NCBI GenBank assembly: GCA_903824495.1
Contig: CAIJXB010000035.1
Span: forward strand, 1-64,000
Direction of reading: 5' to 3'
DNA: 64,000 bases
From: an uncultured Chlamydiae bacterium
Lineage (GTDB): Bacteria; Chlamydiota; Chlamydiia; Chlamydiales; Rhabdochlamydiaceae
The translations under genes were made by a program, and so were the position numbers. Shown one piece after another: positions 16,671 through 25,273 of the stretch. The notes under the pieces were generated by a model. That model was not told the origin of the DNA, searched no databases, and was given only the letters and a program-made list of their open reading frames with translations. Every line of letters begins with the position of its first letter. The stretch's first letter is position 1.

Positions 16671-18495
16671 GCAAGAAATCCACTGGGATGCTTTGCAATC
16701 CAGATTCCCATCCATTGCTTTTGAGCTTTGTTATGGATCTTACGACAAGATCTCCTATTTTTATGATGAAAAAGGGGAGCTTAATGGCAAGGGATCAAAA
16801 GGCCTTATCTATTCAGATGACATAGCAAAAGAGATGTTTGATTGGAAAAGCTCTCTTCCTTTAGAAGGGATTGATATCCTCTATGTCTATGGAATTGGAT
16901 TTGGGCATTTTTATGAAGAGCTTAACTGTTGGCTCCATGAAAAAAAAGAGAGGAAGATCATTTTTTTTGAAGATGATCTTGGCATTTTAGATACGCTTTT
17001 TAGACAAGATATTGGCCTTGAAATTTTAAATGACGCTCAAGTGCATATTTATTATGTAGCTGAAGAGAAGATGTGGCCTCAGCTTTTAGAAAAGTGCGTT
17101 CAAACATGGATGAGTGATCAAATTCAGTGGACAGTTTTGCGCTCTTATTCGCAAGGAAGGGAAAGAAAAGTTCGTTCTCTTGGTCTCAAACTTTTACGCA
17201 AGTCTGCTTGTGTTCATGCAAGAGCCTGCGAATCTTTGCACTATCAGCTTTTAATGCAAAATGTAGCAACAAACCTTTTGTATATCCCGATCTCGTTTCA
17301 CGCGAATCATCTCAAGGGAGCTTTTAAAAATATTCCAGCAGTGATTTGTGGCGCTGGATCGTCTTTAAAATCAGAAATAGGTTTTCTTAAAGAGTTAGAG
17401 CAAAAAGCTCTTGTCATTGCAGGAGGCTCTGCGATCACAGCTCTTGGTCACTATGGAATAAAACCCCACATAGCAATGGCTGTAGATCCTAACGAAGAAG
17501 AACATGAGCGTCTTAAAACAAGCTCTTGTTTTGAGACGCCTTTTGTCTACTCATCGAGACTTCATAAAGAAGTACTTTCTTCTACTAATATGCAAATGGG
17601 GTATTTGTGCTCTAATACTGGGGGACTTTTCGAAGCGTGGGTTCATGAAAAGCTTGGCATTCATACACAGTCCTTTGCACTAGAACTTGGGGAGGAAGCT
17701 CTATCTGTAACAACGCTAGCAACGGCGTTTGCAGTGGAGATGGGATGCAATCCTATCATATTTTGTGGCGTAGATCTAGCCTATAGCAGTGGCCAAAGAT
17801 ATTGCTCAGGAGTAATGCCTTCTTCTTCCATCTCTTGGAAAGAGCTAGAAAAAGTCAAACGATCAAGAGATAGGGTTATCCGCAGAAAGAACATCGAAGG
17901 GAAGTTTGTACCGACTTTGATCAAGTGGGTCATGGAAGCGTCTTGCTTGGGAAGCTTTGCTCGTAAACACAAAGAGGTCACTTTTTTAAATCTTTCGACC
18001 CAAGGTCTTCCTATTCCTAATGCGTCAGTCATAAAACAAGAAGACTTAATGAGCTCTCATCTTTTTCATGACTATGATCTAAGAGGCAAGCTTCGAGCAG
18101 AATCTGAAATGGCAGAATTTCCTAAAGACTCAAAAGATCTACTACAAAAAGCTTTTAAAGAGCTAAAGGAGAGCTTTGAAAGCTCCCTTCCTCTCTTTGA
18201 AGAGATGCTAAAAGAGCTTCAAGAAAAGAAAAAGAAAGTAGACGATCTATCCGTGCCGGTCGATTCAGGAAAAATGAGCCTTCTAGAAATGGATTTAGAA
18301 GAGCTTCCCGCTTATTTTGTGTGTTTCCACTCTGTTTTCGCTGTCTATCAAGGGATTATGAAGTGGATTAACGAGGCTAGCAGCGCTATGGATGATCCGC
18401 AAGAAAGGCTTCGTTTTTTGGAAAACAAGGAAAAGCTTTATAAAAGCGGAGAGAAGCTCGCTAAAGAGTGTCTGGATTTTCTTAAAAGCTATTGA
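16645..18495 (+). CDS. Maf/MptE-like (DUF115) protein, copy 2
   Basis: This 616-residue protein has a Maf-type layout. An N-terminal Rossmann-like region (LYVYGIGFGHFYEEL, KKERKIIFFEDD) precedes the DUF115 core (about 230-400, AVICGAGSSLKSEIGFL, IAGGSAITALGHYGIKPH, MAVDPNE, IIFCGVDLAYSSGQ). A helical, partly coiled-coil C-terminus follows. The intact N-terminal domain makes it closer to flagellin glycosyltransferases than copy 1. It starts inside the last codons of the MORN gene. The acceptor could be a surface or secreted protein, but nothing in the sequence identifies it. Its 3' end overlaps the convergent sigma-54 activator gene by 14 bases. Confidence 0.78.
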   Translation: MVVKSISHEQEIHWDALQSRFPSIAFELCYGSYDKISYFYDEKGELNGKGSKGLIYSDDIAKEMFDWKSSLPLEGIDILYVYGIGFGHFYEELNCWLHEKKERKIIFFEDDLGILDTLFRQDIGLEILNDAQVHIYYVAEEKMWPQLLEKCVQTWMSDQIQWTVLRSYSQGRERKVRSLGLKLLRKSACVHARACESLHYQLLMQNVATNLLYIPISFHANHLKGAFKNIPAVICGAGSSLKSEIGFLKELEQKALVIAGGSAITALGHYGIKPHIAMAVDPNEEEHERLKTSSCFETPFVYSSRLHKEVLSSTNMQMGYLCSNTGGLFEAWVHEKLGIHTQSFALELGEEALSVTTLATAFAVEMGCNPIIFCGVDLAYSSGQRYCSGVMPSSSISWKELEKVKRSRDRVIRRKNIEGKFVPTLIKWVMEASCLGSFARKHKEVTFLNLSTQGLPIPNASVIKQEDLMSSHLFHDYDLRGKLRAESEMAEFPKDSKDLLQKAFKELKESFESSLPLFEEMLKELQEKKKKVDDLSVPVDSGKMSLLEMDLEELPAYFVCFHSVFAVYQGIMKWINEASSAMDDPQERLRFLENKEKLYKSGEKLAKECLDFLKSY

Positions 18496-19804
18496 GTTTG
18501 TTTCGGAGTGTTCGAATGCTGATCCCAAGTCTTTTTGCTGTTTGAGTCTTATTGTGTCCCAAAGCTTTTAAAGTGGAAAGGATATGCATTTTTTCAAGCT
18601 CCGCTAAGGTTTTTACGCTGCTTAGTTGAGGAGGAGGAATAGGACATGACATTTCGATCATGAGATTGTCAGCTTCTATAACGCTTCCTGAATGCATAAT
18701 AATCGTACGTTCTATGATGTTAGAAAGCTCTCGTACATTTCCTGGCCAGTCGTAATCAAGAAGCCTTTTTTTTGCGCCGGAAGAAAGCGTTTTAAGGGAT
18801 TTGAAATTGTCTTTGCAGAGTTTGCCTAGGAAATACTCTGCAAGAGGAACGATGTCTTCTTTCCGATCTCTTAAAGGGGGGATCTGCAGAGGGATGACAT
18901 TAAGTCTAAAGTAAAGATCTTCTCTAAAGATCTTTTGCTCGATTGCTTCTTTCATGTTGCGATTCGATGTTGAGATCAACCTGACATCCACTCGGAGAGG
19001 TTTGTCGCCACCTAAACGCTCAAATTCTTGTTCTTGGATCACCCTTAATAATTTAGGCTGGAGCTCTAAGGGGATTTCAGAAATTTCATCGAGAAGTAAA
19101 GTCCCTTTATCTGCGAGCTCAAAACGGCCGAGCCGCTTTTGGAAAGCTCCTGTAAAAGATCCTTTTTCATGTCCAAAAAATTCCGACTCTAAAAGATTTG
19201 CAGGAATAGCCGCGCAGTTCACGCGTATAAAAGGCTTCCTTTCCCTAAAGGAAAGATGGTGGATTGTGCTTGCAATGACCTCTTTCCCTGTTCCAGATTC
19301 TCCGCTAATGAAAACGCTCGCATTGCTTTTAGCGATCTTTTTGACATCTTCTAAAATCAGTTTCATGGCAGGACTTTCTGCGATGAAGGGAACCCTTTCT
19401 TTAGTTGGACAAGCAATCTCTTGTTTCAAAAGCTCGTTTTCTTGCACAAGAGAAGTGTGTTCAAGGATCTTTTCTATAATAGTCTCTACACTTTCTTGAT
19501 TTAAGGGTTTGCTTAAGTAATGAAAGGCGCCAAGCCGCATTGCGGCTAACCCCTTTTCGACTTGCATAGGCTCTATGATTAAAATGAATGGGGTCGTGGG
19601 ATGGAGAGTTTTTACAATTTGAAGGACATCGATCCCTGAAATTTCTGAAAGAGAGAAATCACATAGGATCAGATCGTATGTGTTTTGTTTCAGATTCTCG
19701 ATGGCTTTTAATGCCCCAGAGCAGGTAGAAATATCCCAGTGGTTCAATAAAGAAAGAGCTAAGCGCTCATCCTCTGAGATAAGAAAAACGTTCTTTATGG
19801 GCAT
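18482..19804 (-). CDS. Sigma-54-dependent response regulator (NtrC/AtoC type)
   Basis: This 440-residue protein corresponds to chlamydial CtcC/AtoC by type and location. A receiver domain (1-120) carries the phospho-acceptor Asp49 (LILCDF) and the switch Lys99 (YLSKP). The AAA+ domain (about 138-370) has Walker A GESGTGKE (168-175), the sigma-54 contact loop GSFTGA (215-220) and Walker B TLLLDE. The C-terminus (about 400-438) is a Fis-type helix-turn-helix (HNKTQTAKRLGISIRTLRNKL). So all three domains are present. The cognate histidine kinase gene is not adjacent here. It activates RpoN-dependent promoters; targets cannot be told from this window. Confidence 0.93.
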   Translation of the reverse strand: MPIKNVFLISEDERLALSLLNHWDISTCSGALKAIENLKQNTYDLILCDFSLSEISGIDVLQIVKTLHPTTPFILIIEPMQVEKGLAAMRLGAFHYLSKPLNQESVETIIEKILEHTSLVQENELLKQEIACPTKERVPFIAESPAMKLILEDVKKIAKSNASVFISGESGTGKEVIASTIHHLSFRERKPFIRVNCAAIPANLLESEFFGHEKGSFTGAFQKRLGRFELADKGTLLLDEISEIPLELQPKLLRVIQEQEFERLGGDKPLRVDVRLISTSNRNMKEAIEQKIFREDLYFRLNVIPLQIPPLRDRKEDIVPLAEYFLGKLCKDNFKSLKTLSSGAKKRLLDYDWPGNVRELSNIIERTIIMHSGSVIEADNLMIEMSCPIPPPQLSSVKTLAELEKMHILSTLKALGHNKTQTAKRLGISIRTLRNKLNSF

Positions 19805-19926
19805 GAATAAGGTCCTCTTTCTTTTCTATAGCTTAAGAGCGCAAATGCTGCAAATGTTTTTCAAGCAAGTTGACTCCTATTGACACTGTAGAGTACCATT
19901 TTTTACAAGCAGGGGAGAAAAAGATC

Positions 19927-20751
19927 ATGTGGAAAGTCTGGGTCATCGCTTTAGTATTGAGCAGTTGTGGGGGCATTGAAAGGTCGCAAAACCAAAAAAT
20001 CAAGCAAAGCAATGAGACTAAAGAGCTTATCTACCGAACATCAACAGAGAAACTTTATCCCAATTTAGAACTTAAAACCCAAGTCCGAGACCCATATCCT
20101 TGGGAACTTGGCTTTGTGGGCTTGCATCCCAAGATTACAAAAGAGGCGTTTCGATGCCGAGGCGACGCAAAGCATCTTCCTAAGAAAAAAGAAGAAGCGC
20201 AAGGTCAGCTTGTCCATGACTGTGGCGGAGGACTGAAACACAGCCTGCCGATAGCTGGCGGTAAGGAATATGTCTATCCTATCTTGCTTGATCTTCTCAA
20301 CTATGTTCAGATGAAAACATCCCTCCCTGTTGTGATCACCTGTGGACACAGGTGTCCTGCGCATAATAGCTACGCAGATGACTCTATTTACAACTTGAGC
20401 TCCAAGCATATGATTGGGGGAGAGGTGGACTTTTATGTTTCAGGAATGGAGCAAAAGCCTCAAGAGGTCATAGACCTTATCATGAAGTATTATGCAGAGA
20501 AAGAGACCTACAAAGGCAGCCGGGAGTACACCCAGTTTCATCGTCTTGAAAATGTCAAAGTCAATGTTTCTACACCCCCTTGGCATAATAAAGAAATTTT
20601 GATCAAGCTCTACAAAAAGGATGAGGGCAGGGACTTTGACAACCAGCATTCCTTCCCTTATGTGAGCCTTCAGGTGCGTTTTGATAGGGAGAAGAACGAA
20701 AAAGTGACCTATTCTTGGGAAAAAGCTTTCCACGGTTATATGCGCTATTGA
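19927..20751 (+). CDS. Lipoprotein with M15-like D,D-peptidase fold
   Basis: This is a 274-residue predicted lipoprotein with a short hydrophobic N-terminus and lipobox LSSC (Cys14). The C-terminal half shows the M15-type zinc peptidase pattern. VITCGHRCPAHN is followed by SSKHMIGGEVDFYV, which gives the S-x-H-x-x-G-x-x-x-D signature (His161, Asp168), and a later PPWHNKEI supplies a plausible third ligand. Such enzymes cleave D-Ala-D-Ala or related peptidoglycan peptides. AGGGGAG 9 bases upstream supports ATG 19927 over the frame opening at 19870. Activity on chlamydial peptidoglycan is inference. A tRNA promoter begins at its stop codon. Confidence 0.7.
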   Translation: MWKVWVIALVLSSCGGIERSQNQKIKQSNETKELIYRTSTEKLYPNLELKTQVRDPYPWELGFVGLHPKITKEAFRCRGDAKHLPKKKEEAQGQLVHDCGGGLKHSLPIAGGKEYVYPILLDLLNYVQMKTSLPVVITCGHRCPAHNSYADDSIYNLSSKHMIGGEVDFYVSGMEQKPQEVIDLIMKYYAEKETYKGSREYTQFHRLENVKVNVSTPPWHNKEILIKLYKKDEGRDFDNQHSFPYVSLQVRFDREKNEKVTYSWEKAFHGYMRY

Positions 20752-20776
20752 ACGAAAACACCCCCCTTGTTATACT
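20748..20776 (+). promoter_or_regulatory. Promoter of tRNA-Leu(CAA)
   Basis: TTGAAC (20748-20753) and TATACT (20771-20776) have 17-base spacing. The tRNA begins 16 bases after the -10 box. The -35 box overlaps the stop codon of the upstream lipoprotein gene. Confidence 0.8.
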
Positions 20777-20791
20777 CCTCCCATCTGCTAT

Positions 20792-20875
20792 GCCGATGTG
20801 ATGAAATTGGTAGACGTGATAGACTCAAAATCTGTTTCTAGCGATAGAGTGCTGGTTCGAGTCCAGTCATCGGCA
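20792..20875 (+). tRNA. tRNA-Leu (anticodon CAA)
   Basis: This is a class II tRNA. The acceptor stem GCCGATG pairs with CATCGGC and the discriminator is A. The anticodon loop CTCAAAA gives CAA. The long variable arm and TTCGAGTC T-loop are present. CCA is not encoded. Its last bases start a direct repeat found again at 22154. Confidence 0.97.
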
Positions 20876-20915
20876 TCTTTAACCGAGTAGTTCGAAAGAG
20901 CTACTCGGTTTTTTT
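20871..20915 (+). repeat. Direct repeat, copy 1: tRNA-Leu(CAA) 3' end plus terminator
   Basis: This 45-base segment begins with the last five bases of the tRNA (cggca) and includes the whole terminator. It recurs at 22154-22198 with three substitutions, in the same orientation. Confidence 0.85.
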
Positions 20916-20917
20916 AT
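20881..20917 (+). terminator. Terminator after tRNA-Leu(CAA)
   Basis: AACCGAGTAG (20881-20890) pairs with CTACTCGGTT (20901-20910), followed by a T-run. Confidence 0.9.
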
Positions 20918-20934
20918 TTCCAAAAAATACCATT

Positions 20935-22059
20935 CTAACCTTTTTGAACTGCACTTTTACCGATAGACTTCTTACGTTCATTCAAATAGGCGGGGATCCA
21001 GATTGTGGCGATAGAAACAGCTAAAGCTACATACTTAAGAGCTAGAGGCAGCGCTGTGATCTCAGAGAGGAAGAAAACGAGAAAAAATGTAAGTACTATA
21101 TGATAGCTAAAAATGGACAGTGAGTGTTTGCCGATGATCGCTAGTGGCTTGAATGTAATCCAATGACGGGCAAGAAAAACGGCGTACGCCTTCAAACTGA
21201 AAAGGCCGAGGCGTAAAAGACCAAGATTAGAAGCTTTTTGGATATCGATACCTGTCAAGTAAAGCCATCCAGCTATCCCCATCAAAAGAGCCACCGCTCC
21301 TATAAACACTTTATGGATGCTGGGCAAACTTCCTTTTACATAGAGCAATCCCAAAATAAATCCTGTGACAAAAAGGATCTGAATAGCGCCTAAGTGAAAC
21401 CAGCTAAGATTGACAGGGAGGTAATCTAGCAAAACCTGCTTTAAAATCCCTGGATCGTATTGAGATGCGACATAACAAGAAATGCTCGCAATGAGCAGGT
21501 AAGTAGTTCTTCCTTTTTTGAGGTGCTTCAAAAGACAAGGAATGAGAGCGATGAAGAAAATATAAACGATAAAAAGATCCAAAAGGGGAAGTTGGTAGAG
21601 GAAAACAAGTCCCATACCGAAGCCTTTTAATGGATGATCTAGAAAATAATGGATCCCAGGTTGATCAATCCAAGCCCAAAGAATTGTGTGGAGTGTTTTC
21701 CAGTTTTCATAGTACTCGTAATCGAAGAATACAAGCGCAGCAACTACAGTTATAAGAGCTGCGTAAATTCCATACATTTGCTTGATTCTTTTTCGAATGC
21801 GAGGCCAAATTTCATGGTCTCTCCCTTGTAAAACGAGACGGCCATACACAATCCCGGCAGTAATGCCCGCAATGAAGAAAAATCCTTCAGAATTTGAGAT
21901 AAATCCAAACTTTCCATAAGCAGCATTCATTGTCCATTTGTGCAAAGTGGCGGCTCCAATGAAAGGAAACAGCATCAAATGATTGAAGGTCATCATGAGA
22001 AGCATAAATCCTCGACAGACATCAAGGGTCAGAATACGGCTCGTTTTAGGTGAAATCAT
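20935..22059 (-). CDS. OpgC-like membrane acyltransferase
   Basis: This 374-residue polytopic protein has about ten predicted transmembrane helices. It matches the OpgC family, which succinylates osmoregulated periplasmic glucans. The N-terminus carries the family pattern RILTLDVCRGFMLLMMTFNHL, followed by GFISNSEGFFFIAGITAGIVYGR. The last helix is near VALAVSIATIWIPAYLNERKK. The gene is alone on the minus strand between two copies of a tRNA-Leu 3'-end repeat. No glucan synthase genes (opgG/opgH) are nearby, so the substrate is uncertain. It could modify another envelope glycan. Confidence 0.8.
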   Translation of the reverse strand: MISPKTSRILTLDVCRGFMLLMMTFNHLMLFPFIGAATLHKWTMNAAYGKFGFISNSEGFFFIAGITAGIVYGRLVLQGRDHEIWPRIRKRIKQMYGIYAALITVVAALVFFDYEYYENWKTLHTILWAWIDQPGIHYFLDHPLKGFGMGLVFLYQLPLLDLFIVYIFFIALIPCLLKHLKKGRTTYLLIASISCYVASQYDPGILKQVLLDYLPVNLSWFHLGAIQILFVTGFILGLLYVKGSLPSIHKVFIGAVALLMGIAGWLYLTGIDIQKASNLGLLRLGLFSLKAYAVFLARHWITFKPLAIIGKHSLSIFSYHIVLTFFLVFFLSEITALPLALKYVALAVSIATIWIPAYLNERKKSIGKSAVQKG

Positions 22060-22153
22060 AGAGTTTTTTCTGCATTAAATTTTAATTGCGTTCGATTTAT
22101 TTACTGCAAAAAAATAACCCATAAATACGAAAAAATCAAGAATCGTTCGTGTA

Positions 22154-22198
22154 CGGCATCTTTGACCGAGTAGCTTGAAAGAGCTACTCGGTTTTTTT
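22154..22198 (+). repeat. Direct repeat, copy 2: orphan tRNA-Leu 3' end plus terminator
   Basis: This matches 20871-20915 at 42 of 45 positions, including cggcatcttt and a full terminator hairpin with T-run. No + strand gene precedes it; both neighbours read on the minus strand. A short GTTCG at 22145-22149 could be a degraded T-arm. Confidence 0.85.
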
Positions 22199-22201
22199 GT
22201 T

Positions 22202-24802
22202 TTAACTTTTCAAAGTAATTGAAAGGGAAGTACTACTATCTCCGTTAGCATTTACAGAAACGATTGTGTAAATGTAAGTCGTGCTTTTTTTCCTGTTATG
22301 ATCGTAGTAAATGCTCGGACCAGACGCTGGTAGAGTTGCAATAACAACGCCATTCCTACTAATTTGATAAGAAACAATCCCCGAAGAATCCGCAGGTGGG
22401 CTCCATGTGAGCACGTTGCAGATATCTGTTTGAATTAAGAAACGATTTTTTGTAATTTTGCCTTCAAATGAAGATGGAGGTGATATGGGTACGCTTAAAA
22501 GAGTAAGCACAATCGAATTACTAGGATAACTGAGTACTCCAGAGAATTGCGAAGGCATACTTAAGGTCGGAGAACCAGTCAACCCTGCACTTGTTAGCAA
22601 AGTGTACTGAGCTCCTACTTCGTAAGTCCCCGAATCTGGCACAATCTGAATTGTAGCTCCTGTAACATCAGCGGTTGATGTAGATGTAATTTGGCTATTA
22701 TCACCAGACACTGGGCTAATTTGAATTGACAAGGTGCCAGACAAGGTTAAGGGGGCATTAATTGTGCCTGTACCTTTAAGAGTAGCTCCTGGGCTGACAG
22801 TGACTTGACTACTCACTCCAGCTCCGCCTGCATAAAGTGTTCCATCTACGAGATTAAGAGTGCCCGAAGAAACAGTTGTAGTGCCAATATAGCTATTTAT
22901 GCCGCTTAAGGTGACAGTTCCTGTACCTGTGACTTGGAGATTAGCGCCAAGGCCAGAACCTTCTTGCCAATCAGGAGATGAGGGAATGGACTGCACGCTG
23001 TCGTCAATGATAGATTGGCTAATGGAAATCACTTCGTTTGCTCCAGGCGCGAGATTAAGAGTCGAGCCTGAATAAAGAAAAAAGTCATTACCACCAGCAA
23101 AACCTCCACCAGAATTATTCGAAGTGGAATTGAGAGAAGTGCTGCAGTTTCCTGTAAGGGTAAGTGTGGGTGAACCATTCGAACTACCTAGGAAGACAGC
23201 GCCACCTAAAGCAGCTCCGTTGCCGCCTTGGCCGATTGATCCAGGCGTTGCACCAACACCACAGCTGCCGCTATCTCCACCTCCTCCACCACCAAATCCA
23301 CCACTACCGTTACTAGCTCCACCACCACCACCAAATCCAGCGCCACCGCCGTTAGCTCCGCCTCCGCCAGCAAAGCCACCTGACCCGCCACAACCGCCGC
23401 CACCGCCATAACCACCACTTCCTCCCGAGGGGCTTCCACCGCCTCCACCACCATCGCCGCCATTTCCTCCATTTGCGATGCCATTAAATCCAAAGCCACC
23501 ACCGCCGCCTCCGCCGCCGAGACCACCGCCTCCGCCGCCCCCTCCGATGCTAGAGTTCCCGCCATTTCCTCCACCGGAAACTCCTAATCCTCCATTTCCA
23601 GTAAAACCACCACCACCACCGCCGCCGAGACCACCACCGCCGCCGCCTCCGCCGCCGGTAGTGTTGCCGCTGCCGCCGCCTCCTCCTCCTCCGCTATAGC
23701 CCCCGCCTCCGCCTCCACCACTACCGATACTGAAATAGACTCCACCAATGCCCCCACCGCCCGTAAGCAATCCGTCTTCTCCTGTAGTTCCTGGAGTAGA
23801 AGGAGAGGAATTGCCAGCTCCTCCAGCTCCGGTGCTCGATTGAGGCAATCCACCGTCACCTCCATTGCCTCCTACACTACTTCCCCCATCACTTCCGCCA
23901 ACTCCACCGGAACTATTCCCTCCGGCACCTGTTCCTCCGGCGCTGTTGCCTTGGCTACCATAGCCACCCCCACCTACGACAAAGGGGGGAGAAATTGGCA
24001 CGCCCAAAAAAGTATAAGCAGTAATTGCTGCAGCGGCCGTAGGGGAAACGCCTCCAATTCCTCCGGTGGTGCCTAGAATCGAGCCGCCACCGCCGCCTAA
24101 ATTGCTTCCTCCATCGCCCCCAGCGCCTGCACCTGCACCAAAATTGTCGCCGCCGTTACCTTTATAACCACCACCACCCCCCTGAGAAGAGCCACCGTTA
24201 CCTCCAAGACCTCCTCCTCCGCCTCCGGCTCCAGTTGCTGCAGCTCCAAGTCCGGCAGTAGTTGAACAGCTAGTGAAGTTGACATTGCGAAGAGTTACAC
24301 TTGCTGTATCGATAAAGAGAGCTCCTCCAGAACCCATGCCACCTCCACCTCCATCATTTCCACTACCTCCAGTGGCATTGCAGTTTTGGAAGTTGAGGTT
24401 TTGCAAGGTCACGGTGCCTTGACGAATGAATAGACCTCCGCTGCCCGTGCCGCCTAAAATAGTAACAGGTGAATTGGGATCTAGATTGCCGATTACAATC
24501 GTGTCTGTTCCTAGAAGGTTGATCATCGAAAGCTTGTCACTGAGTTGAATGGATTCAACATCTGCAGCAAAGACGATTTCGTAATCTTGAGAGACACCTT
24601 GAGCTTGTTCATTAAGAATGTAGTTAATGCAATAGCGCAGATCTCCCGTAGTCGCACCAGAGGAATTAGTTTGACCTCCAGGGTAAAGATTCGCTGCATC
24701 TGTATTCGTGTTGACTGTCAAAGTAACTGTGCTAGCAGTTGCCTTTCCAATAAAAGCCACGCCCAATATGCCCAAAAAGCATTTTAAACATCGTTTTCTC
24801 AT
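22202..24802 (-). CDS. Very Gly-rich secreted surface protein with autotransporter-type repeat and FN3-like end
   Basis: This protein of about 866 residues starts with a Sec signal (MRKRCLKCFLGILGVAFIG to ATAS). The N-terminal 150 residues form a beta-helix-like region (TVTLQNLNFQNC, VTLRNVNFTSC). A region of about 400 residues is dominated by Gly with Ser and Asn, reading like PE_PGRS or autotransporter passenger stretches. An autotransporter-associated beta-strand repeat follows (GTVTLSGINSYIGTTTVSSG, LNLVDG). A fibronectin III-like domain ends the protein (ITWSPPADSSGIVSYQISRN type). I see no C-terminal beta-barrel, so it is probably released or anchored by other means. GGAGGG 9 bases upstream supports ATG 24802. 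The Gly region is locally very GC-rich against a much lower background. Confidence 0.75.
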   Translation of the reverse strand: MRKRCLKCFLGILGVAFIGKATASTVTLTVNTNTDAANLYPGGQTNSSGATTGDLRYCINYILNEQAQGVSQDYEIVFAADVESIQLSDKLSMINLLGTDTIVIGNLDPNSPVTILGGTGSGGLFIRQGTVTLQNLNFQNCNATGGSGNDGGGGGMGSGGALFIDTASVTLRNVNFTSCSTTAGLGAAATGAGGGGGGLGGNGGSSQGGGGGYKGNGGDNFGAGAGAGGDGGSNLGGGGGSILGTTGGIGGVSPTAAAAITAYTFLGVPISPPFVVGGGGYGSQGNSAGGTGAGGNSSGGVGGSDGGSSVGGNGGDGGLPQSSTGAGGAGNSSPSTPGTTGEDGLLTGGGGIGGVYFSIGSGGGGGGGYSGGGGGGGSGNTTGGGGGGGGGLGGGGGGGFTGNGGLGVSGGGNGGNSSIGGGGGGGGLGGGGGGGGFGFNGIANGGNGGDGGGGGGSPSGGSGGYGGGGGCGGSGGFAGGGGANGGGAGFGGGGGASNGSGGFGGGGGGDSGSCGVGATPGSIGQGGNGAALGGAVFLGSSNGSPTLTLTGNCSTSLNSTSNNSGGGFAGGNDFFLYSGSTLNLAPGANEVISISQSIIDDSVQSIPSSPDWQEGSGLGANLQVTGTGTVTLSGINSYIGTTTVSSGTLNLVDGTLYAGGAGVSSQVTVSPGATLKGTGTINAPLTLSGTLSIQISPVSGDNSQITSTSTADVTGATIQIVPDSGTYEVGAQYTLLTSAGLTGSPTLSMPSQFSGVLSYPSNSIVLTLLSVPISPPSSFEGKITKNRFLIQTDICNVLTWSPPADSSGIVSYQISRNGVVIATLPASGPSIYYDHNRKKSTTYIYTIVSVNANGDSSTSLSITLKS

Positions 24803-25045
24803 GATCATCATCCCTCCGAAGTAGCGCCTTAAATTAGTCAACATGTTATTTTAACTCGAGAGAATTATTTGTCGCGTGACTAATCCAACCTCTTAACTTG
24901 GGGAGATAGCTGCTTGATTAAATTTTCTTTCCAAAGCGCTTTGATGTCACTTTTTAAGTGATTAACAGTTAGTTTGTTATTAAAAGCATGGAATGAGAAT
25001 TGTTTTTTGTGATAACATTGTAGATACAGGATGGAGGGGATTATG

Positions 25046-25273
25046 ATGAAGCGTCTGACCAAGCATGGCAATAGCCGGGCTATAGTAGTAGATAAGGCTC
25101 TATTAGAGGCTGCGGGAATTTCGGAAAGCGCTCTTTTTCAGATTTCGATTAATCCCAGTGGGGGGTTAGTTATTCAATCTGTTGAGGATAATAAAACGGG
25201 TATTTTTCTGGAAAATTTTGAAAAACTAAACAAGAAACACAAAAAACTTATGCAAAACTTGGCGGATTTGTGA
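25046..25273 (+). CDS. AbrB/SpoVT-type antitoxin
   Basis: This 75-residue protein has the swapped-hairpin DNA-binding domain (KRLTKHGNSRAIVVDKALLEAAG) of AbrB/MazE-type antitoxins and a Lys-rich C-terminal tail that would bind the toxin. GGAGGGG at 25033-25039 favours ATG 25046. It overlaps the following doc gene by four bases. It neutralises Doc and should repress the operon. A TAACA/TGTTA inverted repeat about 80 bases upstream (24962-24978) could be an operator, but this is weak. Confidence 0.88.
   Translation: MKRLTKHGNSRAIVVDKALLEAAGISESALFQISINPSGGLVIQSVEDNKTGIFLENFEKLNKKHKKLMQNLADL

Noticed and set aside
14411..18495. Flagellin glycosylation island
   Set aside because: No flagellin, flagellar export or nonulosonate synthesis genes are in the window.
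20935..22059. Integrase-bearing mobile element at tRNA-Leu
   Set aside because: The segment between the tRNA-end repeats has only the OpgC-like gene; no integrase or transposase was found, so only a remnant or duplication can be claimed.
23124..23865. Pro-rich and Glu/Ala/Val-rich open frames across the Gly-rich gene
   Set aside because: They are frame shadows of GGN codon runs on the other strand or other frames, with no initiation signals.
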